This document shows positions 8,396 through 16,718 of a stretch of 64,000 bases of DNA, in pieces; within the stretch, counting starts at the first letter, position 1; every line of letters begins with the position of its first letter. Source of the DNA: Variovorax paradoxus (GTDB lineage Bacteria; Pseudomonadota; Gammaproteobacteria; Burkholderiales; Burkholderiaceae_C); assembly GCF_902712855.1 (NCBI RefSeq), contig NZ_LR743507.1:1226001-1290000 (forward strand). The letters run 5' to 3'. Below the pieces are notes generated by a model that saw nothing but the letters and a program-made list of their open reading frames with translations, was not told the origin of the DNA and searched no databases. The translations under genes and the position numbers were made by a program.

Positions 8396-10000
8396 ATGAC
8401 CGCCAACGCCGCACCATCGCAACCGCAACACCTCGCCCCGGCGCTTCGCTGGGCCATCGCCGCCGCCATCGCCTCGCTCGCCGGCTGTGCCGCGCCGCCG
8501 CCGTCCGCCACCGGCACGGCTGCTGCCACCACGCCAGACGCATCGGCCACCACGGCGCGCACGCCGCCGCCGGCCGGTGCCAGCGTGGCCGGCCAGGCGC
8601 GCACCTTCTCCACGCAGCTCGCGACCTACACCTCGGTGAGCTTCGACGCGGTGCCGGGCTGGTCGCGCGACGACTTCTCCGAGAGCTGGCCCGCCTTCCT
8701 CGGCAGCTGCAAGGTGCTGACCGGGCGCGGCGCCGAATGGAAGGACGTCTGCGCCCGCGCGCTGCGCGTGGACGGCAAGAGCACCAATGCCATCCGGGGG
8801 TTCTTCGAAAGCGAGTTCTCGGCCTACCAGATCCGCGACGACGACCGCCGCCCCGACGGCGTGGTCACCGGCTACTTCGAGCCCGAGATCGCGGGCGCGC
8901 GCCAGTACGGCGCCCCGTTCATCTACCCGGTGTACGGCCAGCCGGAGGACATGCTGTTCGCCGATGCACGCAAGCTGCCCGCGGGCAACGGCACCGTCGC
9001 CGCGCGCGTGGAAGGCCGCAACGTGGTCGTGCAGACGGGCCTGAGCACGCGCGACATGGGCGCGCCGGGGCTCTACGTGCTCGATCTCTCGGGCATCGCG
9101 CGCGACACGCTCGACCGCAAGGTGCGCCTGCGCGTCGAGGGCAAGCAGCTGCTGCCGTACTACACCCGCGAGGAGATAGAGACCAAGGGCGCGCCCAACG
9201 CGAAGGTGCTGGCCTTCGTGAGCAGCGCCACCGCGCTGTACGAGATGCAGATCCAGGGCTCGGGCCGCATCAAGCTGGCCAGCGGCGAGGTCATCCGCGT
9301 GGCCTATGCCGAGCAGAACGGCCAGCCCTTCCGCCCGACGCTGGCGCAGGCCGCCAACGGCAAGCCGCGCAGCCCGGTGAAGGTGCGCGGCTCGTCCATC
9401 GAACTGCAGCTGGACGACGGCGACGACGACGACATCGGTGCGGCCGGCGCGGTCGACAGCGGTGCGATCCGCACGCGCGGGTTCACGCTCGCGCGGCCGG
9501 CGGCCAGCGGACCGGTCGTGGTGCCGGGGCGGCGCGCGGCGGGCGCCGTGGCGGGCTCGGGCATCAAGGACCCGAGCTACGTGTTCTTCAAGGAAGCCAC
9601 TTCGCCGGTCGGCGGGCCGGTGGGCGCCTTCGGCGTGCCGCTGTCAGCGGGTCGCTCCATCGCGGTCGACCCGCGCAGCACGCCGCTGGGCTACCCGGTG
9701 TTCGTGTCCACGCGCACGCCGGGCAGCGGTGCTCCGATGCAGCGCCTCACCATCGCGCAGGACACCGGCGGTGCCATCCGCGGCGCGGTGCGGGCCGACT
9801 ACTTCTTCGGCAACGGCCAGCAGGCCGCCACCAATGCGCGCCGCATGAAGGAGCGCGGCCAGCTGTGGATCCTGCTGCCGCGCGGCCTCGCCGTGGCCCA
9901 GGCCGCCACCTCGTCGGCCATCCGCACCCGCGGCGGCCCCGTGGGCGCCAACCTGCCGCAATGCCTGGTGCCCTCCGAAGGCAGCTGCGTCGACGATTGA
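8396..10000 (+). CDS. mltA: MltA-type membrane-bound lytic transglycosylase
   Basis: Cleaves the MurNAc-GlcNAc bond of peptidoglycan. The N-terminus is a lipoprotein signal ending in the lipobox LAGC, with Cys31 as the acylation site, so the enzyme should sit in the periplasm on a membrane. The MltA domain is recognised by GYFEPEIAG, the LSTRDMGAPGLY region and the MQIQGSGRIKL block. The C-terminal 3D domain carries the three aspartate-bearing motifs (IAVDP, QDTGGAI, RADYFFG). At 534 residues it is longer than Escherichia coli MltA because of disordered segments after the lipobox and between the two domains (DGDDDD region). Placed inside the T6SS locus it probably opens the wall for the membrane complex; a housekeeping role cannot be excluded. 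Confidence 0.92.
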   Translation: MTANAAPSQPQHLAPALRWAIAAAIASLAGCAAPPPSATGTAAATTPDASATTARTPPPAGASVAGQARTFSTQLATYTSVSFDAVPGWSRDDFSESWPAFLGSCKVLTGRGAEWKDVCARALRVDGKSTNAIRGFFESEFSAYQIRDDDRRPDGVVTGYFEPEIAGARQYGAPFIYPVYGQPEDMLFADARKLPAGNGTVAARVEGRNVVVQTGLSTRDMGAPGLYVLDLSGIARDTLDRKVRLRVEGKQLLPYYTREEIETKGAPNAKVLAFVSSATALYEMQIQGSGRIKLASGEVIRVAYAEQNGQPFRPTLAQAANGKPRSPVKVRGSSIELQLDDGDDDDIGAAGAVDSGAIRTRGFTLARPAASGPVVVPGRRAAGAVAGSGIKDPSYVFFKEATSPVGGPVGAFGVPLSAGRSIAVDPRSTPLGYPVFVSTRTPGSGAPMQRLTIAQDTGGAIRGAVRADYFFGNGQQAATNARRMKERGQLWILLPRGLAVAQAATSSAIRTRGGPVGANLPQCLVPSEGSCVDD

Positions 10001-10050
10001 AGGATCGAAGGATGCAAGCCCCCGGGCCAATGGTCACCCCGCTGGCCGGC

Positions 10051-10286
10051 GAAGCGACACGCAGTGCGCGAAGCCTGGGGGTGTGCCAAGGACCACCGCG
10101 GAACCGGCTCTGCCGGGCCGCCGGTGTTGCCCCCTGCAAGGGGGAAGGAGAAACGACACGCAGTGCGCGAAGCCTGGGGGTGTGCCAAGGACCACCGCGG
10201 AACCGGCTCTGCCGGGCCGCCGGTGGTGCCCCCTGCAAGGGGGAAGGAGAAGCGACACGCAGTGCGCGAAGCCTGGGGGTGTGCCA
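10051..10286. repeat. 99-bp direct repeat, two full copies plus a partial
   Basis: The block GAAGCGACACGCAGTGCGCG recurs at 10051, 10150 (one substitution) and 10249, giving an exact 99-base period. Each full unit also contains a CCCCCTGCAAGGGGG palindrome. The last copy ends exactly at the start codon of the next gene (10287), so the upstream sequence and ribosome-binding region of that gene are made of repeat. Related single copies are at 22571-22677 (inverted) and 58489-58587. Confidence 0.93.
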
Positions 10287-11045
10287 ATGATCGAGACACT
10301 GTCGTCCGCTGAAAGCGCCGACCTCGTCCGCCTCTGGCGGTGCAGGCAGACGCTGTCTCCGGACGACATGGGTGCGATGTACCGCATCGTGGGCGAGGCG
10401 CTCGGGGCGTGCAACCCGCCCGAGCTGCAGGTGCTGGGCGAAGGCCGCCAGGAGCTGGTGGCGCAGTTCATCTACGTGAAGGTGCTGCGGCTGAACGCCG
10501 ACCCTGCCGATCCCGGCGAGGCCGAGGAGCGCGCGGGCCACAGCGCACCGTCCACCGCCTTCGCGCTGTGCGCGTACTTCCGCCGCTACCTCATCGACTG
10601 CACGCGCGCGAGCGCGTTCCGCCGCAAGCTCTCGATCGGCGACCAGATCACCGAGGCGCAGCTCGAGGACGAGGTTGGCGCCAGCGAAGAGCTCGACGGC
10701 TGCCTGGCCGAGCACGGCCTGAGCGTGCAGCGCGTGCAGCTGGCCGCGCGCGCCTTCATCGCGGGGCTGCCCGAGCCCGAGCGGCTGCTGCTGTGCGAAG
10801 GCTTCGGCAAGGAGGCCGAGGGCGGGCTGTCGGGCATCGCCTCGCGCCATGCGATCGCGTCGTACCACTACCGCGCGGGCCGGCTGGGCCTCGTCCACAA
10901 GCGCGAGGGGCTCACCGCCGACTACGCGAAGACCCGCCTCGGCGGCTGGCTCCAGCAGACGCTGGGCATCGCCATCGAGGCGGACAACATGGCCGCGATC
11001 CTGCAGGTCTTCAAAATCCTGGGGGCTGAAGCGTCTTATGTCTGA
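10287..11045 (+). CDS. Sigma-70-like (ECF-type) regulatory protein
   Basis: A 252-residue protein whose central part (YFRRYLIDCTRASAFRRK) resembles sigma region 2. Its C-terminal half (FIAGLPEPERLLLCEGF ... YHYRAGRLGLV) follows the pattern of a region-4 helix-turn-helix. Resemblance is partial and the family is not certain. The ATG at 10287 follows directly on the 99-bp repeat, whose GGGGGTGTGCC end would have to act as ribosome-binding region; no good Shine-Dalgarno sequence is visible. The stop overlaps the next gene by eight bases, so the two are coupled. The order sigma factor then one-TM protein suggests a sigma/anti-sigma pair controlling part of the T6SS locus. Confidence 0.65.
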   Translation: MIETLSSAESADLVRLWRCRQTLSPDDMGAMYRIVGEALGACNPPELQVLGEGRQELVAQFIYVKVLRLNADPADPGEAEERAGHSAPSTAFALCAYFRRYLIDCTRASAFRRKLSIGDQITEAQLEDEVGASEELDGCLAEHGLSVQRVQLAARAFIAGLPEPERLLLCEGFGKEAEGGLSGIASRHAIASYHYRAGRLGLVHKREGLTADYAKTRLGGWLQQTLGIAIEADNMAAILQVFKILGAEASYV

Positions 11046-12228
11046 AGACATAGCCGATTCAGGAACAGACGCCATGACCACCGATCTCTGGCCCCCGCTC
11101 GACGTGATCCGCCGCGCGTTCGAAACCGGCCCGCCCGTGCCCGGTTCCCCGGCCGGTGGCGACGGCCACACGGCGGTCGTCACGCCGCCGGGTCTGGCGC
11201 CGGCTCCGGCAGCCGAACCCGCACTGCCGCTGCACGACCTGCTGCTGCCGCTCGCCGAACTGGCCCGCCGCCGCGAGGCGGTCGCGCGGCGCGCCTTCAC
11301 GGCCCGCTGGGCGCCGGGCCGCCTTGTCAGCGTGGTGCACGAAGGGAGGCTGCTCGGCGTGCTGCTCGACCGCTGCATCCAGGGCGAACGCTGGCAAGGC
11401 TGGATGGCCGCCGGCGAGCCCGACTGGGCCTCGGCCTTCGACGTGCTGCTGGAGCCCGACGACGAACCCTTCGAGCCGATGTTCGGCGTGATCCAGGCGT
11501 GGAACGTGCTCACGCTCGCGCCGGGCGCGCAGTGGTGCGCGCGCGTGCTCGGCGAGGTGTCGGCCACGCGGCTGGCCGCGATCCGCGCGGTGCACGACGA
11601 ATGGGCTGCGCATGCCGCACCGGCCATCGCGCCCGAGCCGGGGCGCATCGCGTTGCGCAGCGTGGGCGGCGCGTTCTCGGTGCTGTCCGGCACGCCGCTG
11701 GGGCCGCTGGACCCGCGCGCCGACCATCAGGCGCTGTACCGCGACGCGGGTCTTGCGCTCAGCCGTGCGCTGGTGCCGCCGCAAGGCGAGATCGCCGCTT
11801 CGTTTGCGCCGCCGCGCGCGCAACCGCAGGCGAGGCCCGGCGGCGGGTGGTGGGGCAGCGTGCGCCGCTGGTTCGGCGCGGAAGGCTGGGCACGCCCGGC
11901 CTTCGCGGTGCTCGCGCTGTGCGTGGTGATCCAGAACGTCGGGCTGCTCGGCGGACGCGACGCGGCCGAGGACGACGAGGTGCGCTTCCGCGCGGCGCCC
12001 GCCGCGCCCGCACCCGCGCGCGCCGACCTGTTCGTGCGCTGGAAGCCGGGCGTTCGCATCGAGGAGGCCGACCGGCTGCTGCAGTCGATCTCTGCCGACG
12101 TGGTGAGCGGACCGGGCGGCAGCAGCGCGTGGCGCCTGCGCGTGCCGGAGCCGGTCGATGCGCTGTCGGTGCTGGCGTCATCGCCGCTGGTCGAAGCGGC
12201 CGGCCCGGCGACGGAGCAGCGGCCATGA
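11038..12228 (+). CDS. Single-pass membrane protein, candidate anti-sigma partner
   Basis: A 396-residue protein of unknown family. It has a proline/alanine-rich start, a cytoplasmic region of about 270 residues, one membrane helix (FAVLALCVVIQNVGLLGG) and a short extracytoplasmic tail with VRWKPGVRIEEADRLLQS, which resembles the inhibitor-type propeptide of secreted proteases. The start at 11038 is chosen because it overlaps the sigma-like gene by eight bases; an alternative ATG lies at 11074. Topology (cytoplasmic N-terminus, one TM) and coupling to a sigma-like gene suggest an anti-sigma role, but no zinc-binding anti-sigma motif is seen. A protease-type propeptide just before a caspase gene is a second clue to a functional link. 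Confidence 0.6.
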   Translation: MSEDIADSGTDAMTTDLWPPLDVIRRAFETGPPVPGSPAGGDGHTAVVTPPGLAPAPAAEPALPLHDLLLPLAELARRREAVARRAFTARWAPGRLVSVVHEGRLLGVLLDRCIQGERWQGWMAAGEPDWASAFDVLLEPDDEPFEPMFGVIQAWNVLTLAPGAQWCARVLGEVSATRLAAIRAVHDEWAAHAAPAIAPEPGRIALRSVGGAFSVLSGTPLGPLDPRADHQALYRDAGLALSRALVPPQGEIAASFAPPRAQPQARPGGGWWGSVRRWFGAEGWARPAFAVLALCVVIQNVGLLGGRDAAEDDEVRFRAAPAAPAPARADLFVRWKPGVRIEEADRLLQSISADVVSGPGGSSAWRLRVPEPVDALSVLASSPLVEAAGPATEQRP

Positions 12229-12240
12229 AGCGCGCCGCGC

Positions 12241-14721
12241 ATGCGCCGTCGTTCTCGCTGCCGTTCCGGGGCGGGGAGGAGCGGGGGCGCCCTGCATCTC
12301 CACGAGGCGCGCTGCGCGGCCTCGTTCGAGGCTTCTGCGCAAGCAGGCGCTTCCTTTCTCCCTCCCTCTGGGGGAGGGCAGGGTGGGGGCCGACGTCGCA
12401 TGCGACGGGCGCTCTGCCTGCCCCCATCCCAGCCTTCCCAGAGGGGAAGGAGCAATGCGGACTGGCTCGCGCAAACGGAGCCGGTGTCTTTCTCCTTCCC
12501 TTCCGGGGGACGGCAGGGGCGGGGGCGAGCGGCGCATCCAACGGGCGCTCAGCCTGCCCCCATCCCAGCCTTCCCCAGAGGGGGAAGGAGCAATGCGGGA
12601 CTGGCTCGCGCAAACGGAGCCAATGTCTTTCTCCTCCCTTCCGGGGGAGGGCAGGGTGGGGGCAAGCGGCGCACCATCGCGCGCCGCTCCCCAAGACCCG
12701 AAGGCGCACGGCAGCTCCGGCTGTTGCAGGCGCTCCTCGTGCTCTGGCTGCTCGCCTGCGGCAGCCTCGCCTTCGCCACGCAGCGCGCGCTGCTGGTGGG
12801 CGTTTCCGAACTCGTCAACCAGCCGCAGGCGCTGTGGCTGCAGGCGCCGCGCAACGACGTGATGCTGATGCGCGACGCGCTGCTCAGGCAGGGCTTCGGC
12901 GCTGCCGACATCACGGTGCTCGCCGACGGCGTGAGCGGCGCGGCGCTGCCGGAGTCGCAGGCGATCCACGAGGCGCTGGCCCGCCTGCTTGCGCAATCCA
13001 GGAGCGGCGACTTCGTGCTGCTCTACTTCTCCGGCCACGGCACGCGCCTGCGCGACATCGCCAAGCGCTACCAGGAAGCCGATGGCCTGTCCGAGAACTT
13101 CCTCGCGCGCGATGTGCGCGGCACGCTCGGCAGCGACACGGTGCTCACCGGCGACCTGCGCGACGCCGACTTCGATGTGTGGATCCAGTCCTTCCTGGCG
13201 AAGAACGTGTTCATCGCCTCGGTGTTCGACACCTGCTCCGCCAACTCCATGACACGCGGCACGGCCGATGCGCCCGCCACCGCCGAAGGTCCGCCGGACG
13301 ACGAAGTGCGCTGGCGCGGCCTGCGCCCCGCGCAGCTGGCGGCCGGTGCGCCGCCCGCGCGCGCACCGGCGTTGCCCGCGCCCGCGGAGGCCGTCCCGCG
13401 TGCGCGCTACGTCGCGTTCTTCGCCTCCGAGAGCCACCAGATCACGCCCGAGCTGCGCCTGCCGCGCAAGGCGCGCGACGCCCGCCCGCAAGGCCTGCTC
13501 ACCTGGGCCGTGGTGGAGGCGCTCGCTCGCAGGCCTGCCACCTGGCGCGACCTGTTCGATGGCGTGCTCGCGCTGTACCCGCCCGTCATCGACGAGCTCG
13601 CCCAGCGCTTTCCCACGCGCGAGCTGCCGTCGCCCGTGGCCGAGGGCAACCTCGACGCGCCGCTGTTCGCCAACAGCAACGCGCCCGCTTCCACGCGCCC
13701 GGTGTGGCGCGCGCAGCGCAGCGGCGACAGCCTCGCGGTCAAGGCCGGCCTGCTCGACGGCCTTGCCGCGCAGCAGGACGTGCGCGTGCTCGCCACGCTG
13801 GACGACGGCAAGGTGCGCAGCGCGCCGGCCACCGTCGCGCAGGTGCGGCTCGGCAACAGCGGATTCGCGGTGCCCGCGCCGCTGCGCGACGTGCCGGGCA
13901 GTGCGTTCTGGAGCGTCACGCCAATCGCCGAACCCGCCGCCACGGCCTTGCGCGTGCGCGCCGACAGGCCCCTGCCCGCCGGCCTGAGCCTCGACTACCC
14001 GGCCGCGATCCGCATCGCCGACGATCCCGCGACGGCCGACGTGCGATGGACCGACCTGGGCCCCGCGGGCCACCGTCTCGAACCGCTCGCGCCGTTGTTC
14101 GGTGCCAGCGTGTCGACCGTCACCGTGCCCGACACCGCCGCGCTGCGCAGGCGCCTGCAGGCGCTCGCGCAACTCAAGTGGCTCGCGCAGCTGCAGGCCT
14201 ACGGCAGCGGCGGCCAGCTCGACGGCTTCGACGCGGTGCTCGAGACCTGGGCGGGCGACCGGCTCGTGCGCAGCCAGCCGCTCGGCCAGGCGCAGGCCGC
14301 CGGCGCACTGCCTTCGCCGGCGCCCGGCGAGCGCGTGCGCCTGAACGTGCGCAACACCAGCGGCCGTTCGATCGATCTCGTGGTTGCCGGCATCGATGCG
14401 CGCGGCGCGCTGCAGTCGGTCTATCCCGACGAGCCCGGCGAGACCAACCGCTTCAAGCGCGGCACGCCCGAGCAGCCCTCGGCGCGCCGCTTCGACCTGC
14501 CGTGGCTCGACGCCGCCGGCGATGCGCGGCTGCTCGTGATGGCCGTGCCCGCCACGCCGTACAGCGCGCCGCGCCTGTTCGGCGTGGCCTCTGCGCAGGC
14601 CGACATGTCCGAGGTGCGCGTGCGTGGTGGGCAGCCGCCCGCAGAGGCCGGCGAACGCCAGGTGTTCGCCGCGCTGCTGCGCCGCTCAGCGACCGCACCG
14701 GACGGCGGAGCGCGGCCATGA
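12241..14721 (+). CDS. Caspase-fold (peptidase C14) secreted protease, 5' end altered by repeats
   Basis: The recognisable protein begins near 12721 with a signal peptide (LLVLWLLACGSLAFA) followed by the caspase p20 fold: RALLVGVSEL, the catalytic histidine in FSGHGT (codon 13036) and the catalytic cysteine in FDTCSANS (codon 13234). The far C-terminus (VRLNVRNTSGRSIDLVV ... YPDEPGE) resembles DUF4384. The frame opens at ATG 12241, but the first 160 codons are translated repeat. The ATG at 12225, which overlaps the upstream gene by ATGA and looks like the ancestral start, is in another frame. TTG 12724 is a possible internal start. Whether the protein is still made and exported is uncertain. 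Predicted location is the periplasm or envelope. Confidence 0.75.
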   Translation: MRRRSRCRSGAGRSGGALHLHEARCAASFEASAQAGASFLPPSGGGQGGGRRRMRRALCLPPSQPSQRGRSNADWLAQTEPVSFSFPSGGRQGRGRAAHPTGAQPAPIPAFPRGGRSNAGLARANGANVFLLPSGGGQGGGKRRTIARRSPRPEGARQLRLLQALLVLWLLACGSLAFATQRALLVGVSELVNQPQALWLQAPRNDVMLMRDALLRQGFGAADITVLADGVSGAALPESQAIHEALARLLAQSRSGDFVLLYFSGHGTRLRDIAKRYQEADGLSENFLARDVRGTLGSDTVLTGDLRDADFDVWIQSFLAKNVFIASVFDTCSANSMTRGTADAPATAEGPPDDEVRWRGLRPAQLAAGAPPARAPALPAPAEAVPRARYVAFFASESHQITPELRLPRKARDARPQGLLTWAVVEALARRPATWRDLFDGVLALYPPVIDELAQRFPTRELPSPVAEGNLDAPLFANSNAPASTRPVWRAQRSGDSLAVKAGLLDGLAAQQDVRVLATLDDGKVRSAPATVAQVRLGNSGFAVPAPLRDVPGSAFWSVTPIAEPAATALRVRADRPLPAGLSLDYPAAIRIADDPATADVRWTDLGPAGHRLEPLAPLFGASVSTVTVPDTAALRRRLQALAQLKWLAQLQAYGSGGQLDGFDAVLETWAGDRLVRSQPLGQAQAAGALPSPAPGERVRLNVRNTSGRSIDLVVAGIDARGALQSVYPDEPGETNRFKRGTPEQPSARRFDLPWLDAAGDARLLVMAVPATPYSAPRLFGVASAQADMSEVRVRGGQPPAEAGERQVFAALLRRSATAPDGGARP
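12248..12690. repeat. 139-bp tandem repeat array inside the caspase 5' region
   Basis: Several degenerate copies of a unit with GGGGGAGGGCAGGGTGGGGGC, a GCCTGCCCCCATCCCAGCC block, a GGGGAAGGAGCAATGCGG block and a GACTGGCTCGCGCAAACGG block. The last block recurs at 12461 and 12600, a spacing of 139. Partial copies flank the full ones on both sides. It lies between the ATG coupled to the preceding gene (12225) and the signal-peptide coding region of the caspase (about 12721). Confidence 0.85.
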
Positions 14722-14773
14722 GCTGCGGCGCGCGCGTTTCCATTTCAGTTGTTTCCCGAACACCGGAGGTGAT

Positions 14774-15331
14774 ATGGCATTTGTTGAAGACGGCTCCTGG
14801 AGCCCCGAGGACGCGCGGCAGTTCTACGAGCTGATCGGCACCGGCTCGGCCGAGCTCGACCTGGTCATGATGATCGAGAACAAGGGTTCGCCCGTCGAAG
14901 GCGAACTCGAGCGCGCGTTCGACGACGGCAAGGCGCGCGTGAGCATCGGCGGCTACTACTGGTCGGTGCAGGTGCCCGAGTCGTCGGCGCAGAACCAGGT
15001 GGTGCCGAACAACCTGATCGTCGCGCGGCGCAGCGACGCGGCCACTGCCACCATCGCGAGCCTGCTGCGTGCGCAGGAGAAGGACCTGAAGGTCGTCATC
15101 AGTGTCTTCAAGGCCGGCGGCGACCTGCGCTCGACCGAAGCGCAGTCGACCTTCGAGCTGGTGCTGGAGAACGCGCGCATCTGCCGCCTGGTGCTGAACT
15201 CCGGCGGCAACTGGGGCGTGCCCTCGGAGCTCATCTCCATCAGCTACCGCACGGCGAAGGTCAAGTCGGCCCCGCAGAAGTCCACCGGCGCGCGCGGCGC
15301 GGTGCGCGAATGCCAGTTCACGCGCGCCTGA
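14774..15331 (+). CDS. Hcp-like T6SS tube protein (divergent)
   Basis: A 185-residue protein with Hcp-type features: a central block (ATIASLLRAQEKDLKVVISVF) like the region between strands in Hcp, and a tail FELVLENARICRLVLNSGGN...ELISISY matching the conserved Hcp end. It is about 25-30 residues longer than classical Hcp at its C-terminus. It has the strongest Shine-Dalgarno sequence of the locus (GGAGGTGAT just before ATG), as expected for an abundant protein. Position supports the call: in many T6SS loci hcp directly precedes tagJ-tssE. A canonical Hcp is encoded at 45684-45211, so this would be a second, divergent tube protein or a secreted Hcp variant. Confidence 0.6.
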   Translation: MAFVEDGSWSPEDARQFYELIGTGSAELDLVMMIENKGSPVEGELERAFDDGKARVSIGGYYWSVQVPESSAQNQVVPNNLIVARRSDAATATIASLLRAQEKDLKVVISVFKAGGDLRSTEAQSTFELVLENARICRLVLNSGGNWGVPSELISISYRTAKVKSAPQKSTGARGAVRECQFTRA

Positions 15332-15376
15332 GCATCTGAGCATGCGCCGCCCGCAACCCTTCAAGGAACACACGCC

Positions 15377-16216
15377 ATGACCACCGCTGCCGAATTTCTC
15401 AAGGCCGCCGACCCGGTGTCCGCCCTCAAGGCACTGAGCGACGACGTGCGCGCCAAGCCCTCCGAAAGCAGGCACCGCGTCTTCATGGCGCAGCTGCTGT
15501 GCGTGCTCGGGCAATGGGAGCGCGCGCTCAACCAGCTCACCGTCGCGGCCGAGCTCGATGCGCTCGCCGTGCCCATGAAGCAGGTCTACGGCGAGGCGGT
15601 GCGCTGCGAAGGCCTGCGCGCCGAAGTGTTCGCCGGCACGCGCACGCCGATGATCTTCGGCCAGCCCGACGAGTGGCTTGCGCTGCTCATCGAGTCGCTG
15701 CTGCGCCAGGGCCGCGGCGAGACCGAACTCGCCGAAGACCTGCGGCAGCGGGCCTTCGACGGCGCGCCCGCCATCGGCGGCACCATCGACGGTGCACCCT
15801 TCGAATGGCTGGCCGATGCCGACATGCGCCTCGGCCCGGTGCTCGAGGCCTTCGTCAACGGCAAGTACTACTGGATTCCCTATGCGCGCCTGGCGCACAT
15901 CAGGATCGAGCCGCCCGAGGACCTGCGCGACGCCGTGTGGATGCCCGCGCACCTGCAGTTCGAGAACGGCGGCGAGACGCTCGCGCTGATCCCGACGCGC
16001 TACGAAGGCACCGAGAAGACCGAGGACGGCGAGCTGCTGCTGGCGCGCAAGACCGAATGGCGCGAGCTGCGGCCCGAGGTGTGGGCCGGGCGCGGCCAGC
16101 GCGTGCTCGGCAGCGACGCAGGCGAGTACGCGCTCATGGACGTGCGCGAGATCGTGTTCGCGCAGGCCGCCGGCACGGCCGATGGAGCCGCCGAAGCGGG
16201 CGCGGCCCATGGCTGA
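15377..16216 (+). CDS. tagJ: TagJ (ImpE family) T6SS accessory protein
   Basis: A 279-residue ImpE-family protein. It starts with tetratricopeptide-like helices (SALKALSDDVRAKPSESRHRVFMAQLLCVLGQWERAL) and carries the family region PFEWLADADMRLGPVLEAFVNGKYYWIPY. In Pseudomonas, TagJ binds the TssB-TssC sheath and the ClpV ATPase and modulates sheath recycling. A purine-rich AAGGA lies ten bases before the ATG. The stop overlaps the preferred tssE start by eight bases, so tagJ and tssE are coupled; the tagJ-tssE-tssF-tssG-clpV order is the same as in the H1 locus of Pseudomonas aeruginosa. Confidence 0.93.
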   Translation: MTTAAEFLKAADPVSALKALSDDVRAKPSESRHRVFMAQLLCVLGQWERALNQLTVAAELDALAVPMKQVYGEAVRCEGLRAEVFAGTRTPMIFGQPDEWLALLIESLLRQGRGETELAEDLRQRAFDGAPAIGGTIDGAPFEWLADADMRLGPVLEAFVNGKYYWIPYARLAHIRIEPPEDLRDAVWMPAHLQFENGGETLALIPTRYEGTEKTEDGELLLARKTEWRELRPEVWAGRGQRVLGSDAGEYALMDVREIVFAQAAGTADGAAEAGAAHG

Positions 16217-16718
16217 ACTCACCGCGCAGGAGCGGCTGCAGCCTTCGCTGCTCGACCGCCTCGTCGACAACGCGCCCGACGAGAAACGCGAGGGCGACGA
16301 CAAGCGGACGCTGACCAAGCAGGCGCTGCGCCAGGCCGTGCTGCGCGACCTCGGCTGGCTCTTCAACGCGACGGGCCACGGCCTGTCGATGGACGACAAG
16401 CAATACCCGAACGCAGCGCGCTCGGTCATCAACTACGGATTGCCTATGCTGTCTGGCCAGTTCACCTCGTCGGTGCAGCGTGTCAGCATGGAACAGGCTC
16501 TGAAGAACGCGATCCTGCAGTTCGAGCCGCGCATCTTGTCCCGCACCCTCGAAGTTGAACTCGTCATGGAAGGCCCGGCACTGGACTCCCACAACAGCAT
16601 CGGCCTGCAGATCCGCGGCATGCTGTGGGCGCAGCCCGTGCCGCTCGAATTCCTGATGCGAAGCCGCGTCGACCTCGAAGAGGGACGCATAGAGATCGTG
16701 GACATGGCGAAGCTATGA
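16209..16718 (+). CDS. tssE: TssE, gp25-like baseplate subunit
   Basis: Baseplate wedge protein with the GPW/gp25 fold that starts sheath polymerisation. The 169-residue product shows the family pattern LRQAVLRDLGWLFNAT and the segment SVINYGLPMLSGQF. The strand MSGPALDSHN-type region appears here as LVMEGPALDSHNSIGLQIRGML. The ATG at 16209 is preferred because it gives an eight-base overlap with tagJ and an MAELTAQERLQPSLLDRL start typical of TssE; an in-frame ATG at 16182 would add nine residues. It is followed by a short repeat before tssF. Confidence 0.94.
   Translation: MAELTAQERLQPSLLDRLVDNAPDEKREGDDKRTLTKQALRQAVLRDLGWLFNATGHGLSMDDKQYPNAARSVINYGLPMLSGQFTSSVQRVSMEQALKNAILQFEPRILSRTLEVELVMEGPALDSHNSIGLQIRGMLWAQPVPLEFLMRSRVDLEEGRIEIVDMAKL

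Noticed and set aside
10051..10286. Possible CRISPR or attachment-site repeats
   Set aside because: The 99-bp units are contiguous, no spacers, no integrase or tRNA next to them.
12225..14834. Frame starting at ATG 12225 as the real caspase gene
   Set aside because: It stays open but reads the caspase region in the wrong frame, giving Arg/Ala-rich sequence without the His/Cys motifs.
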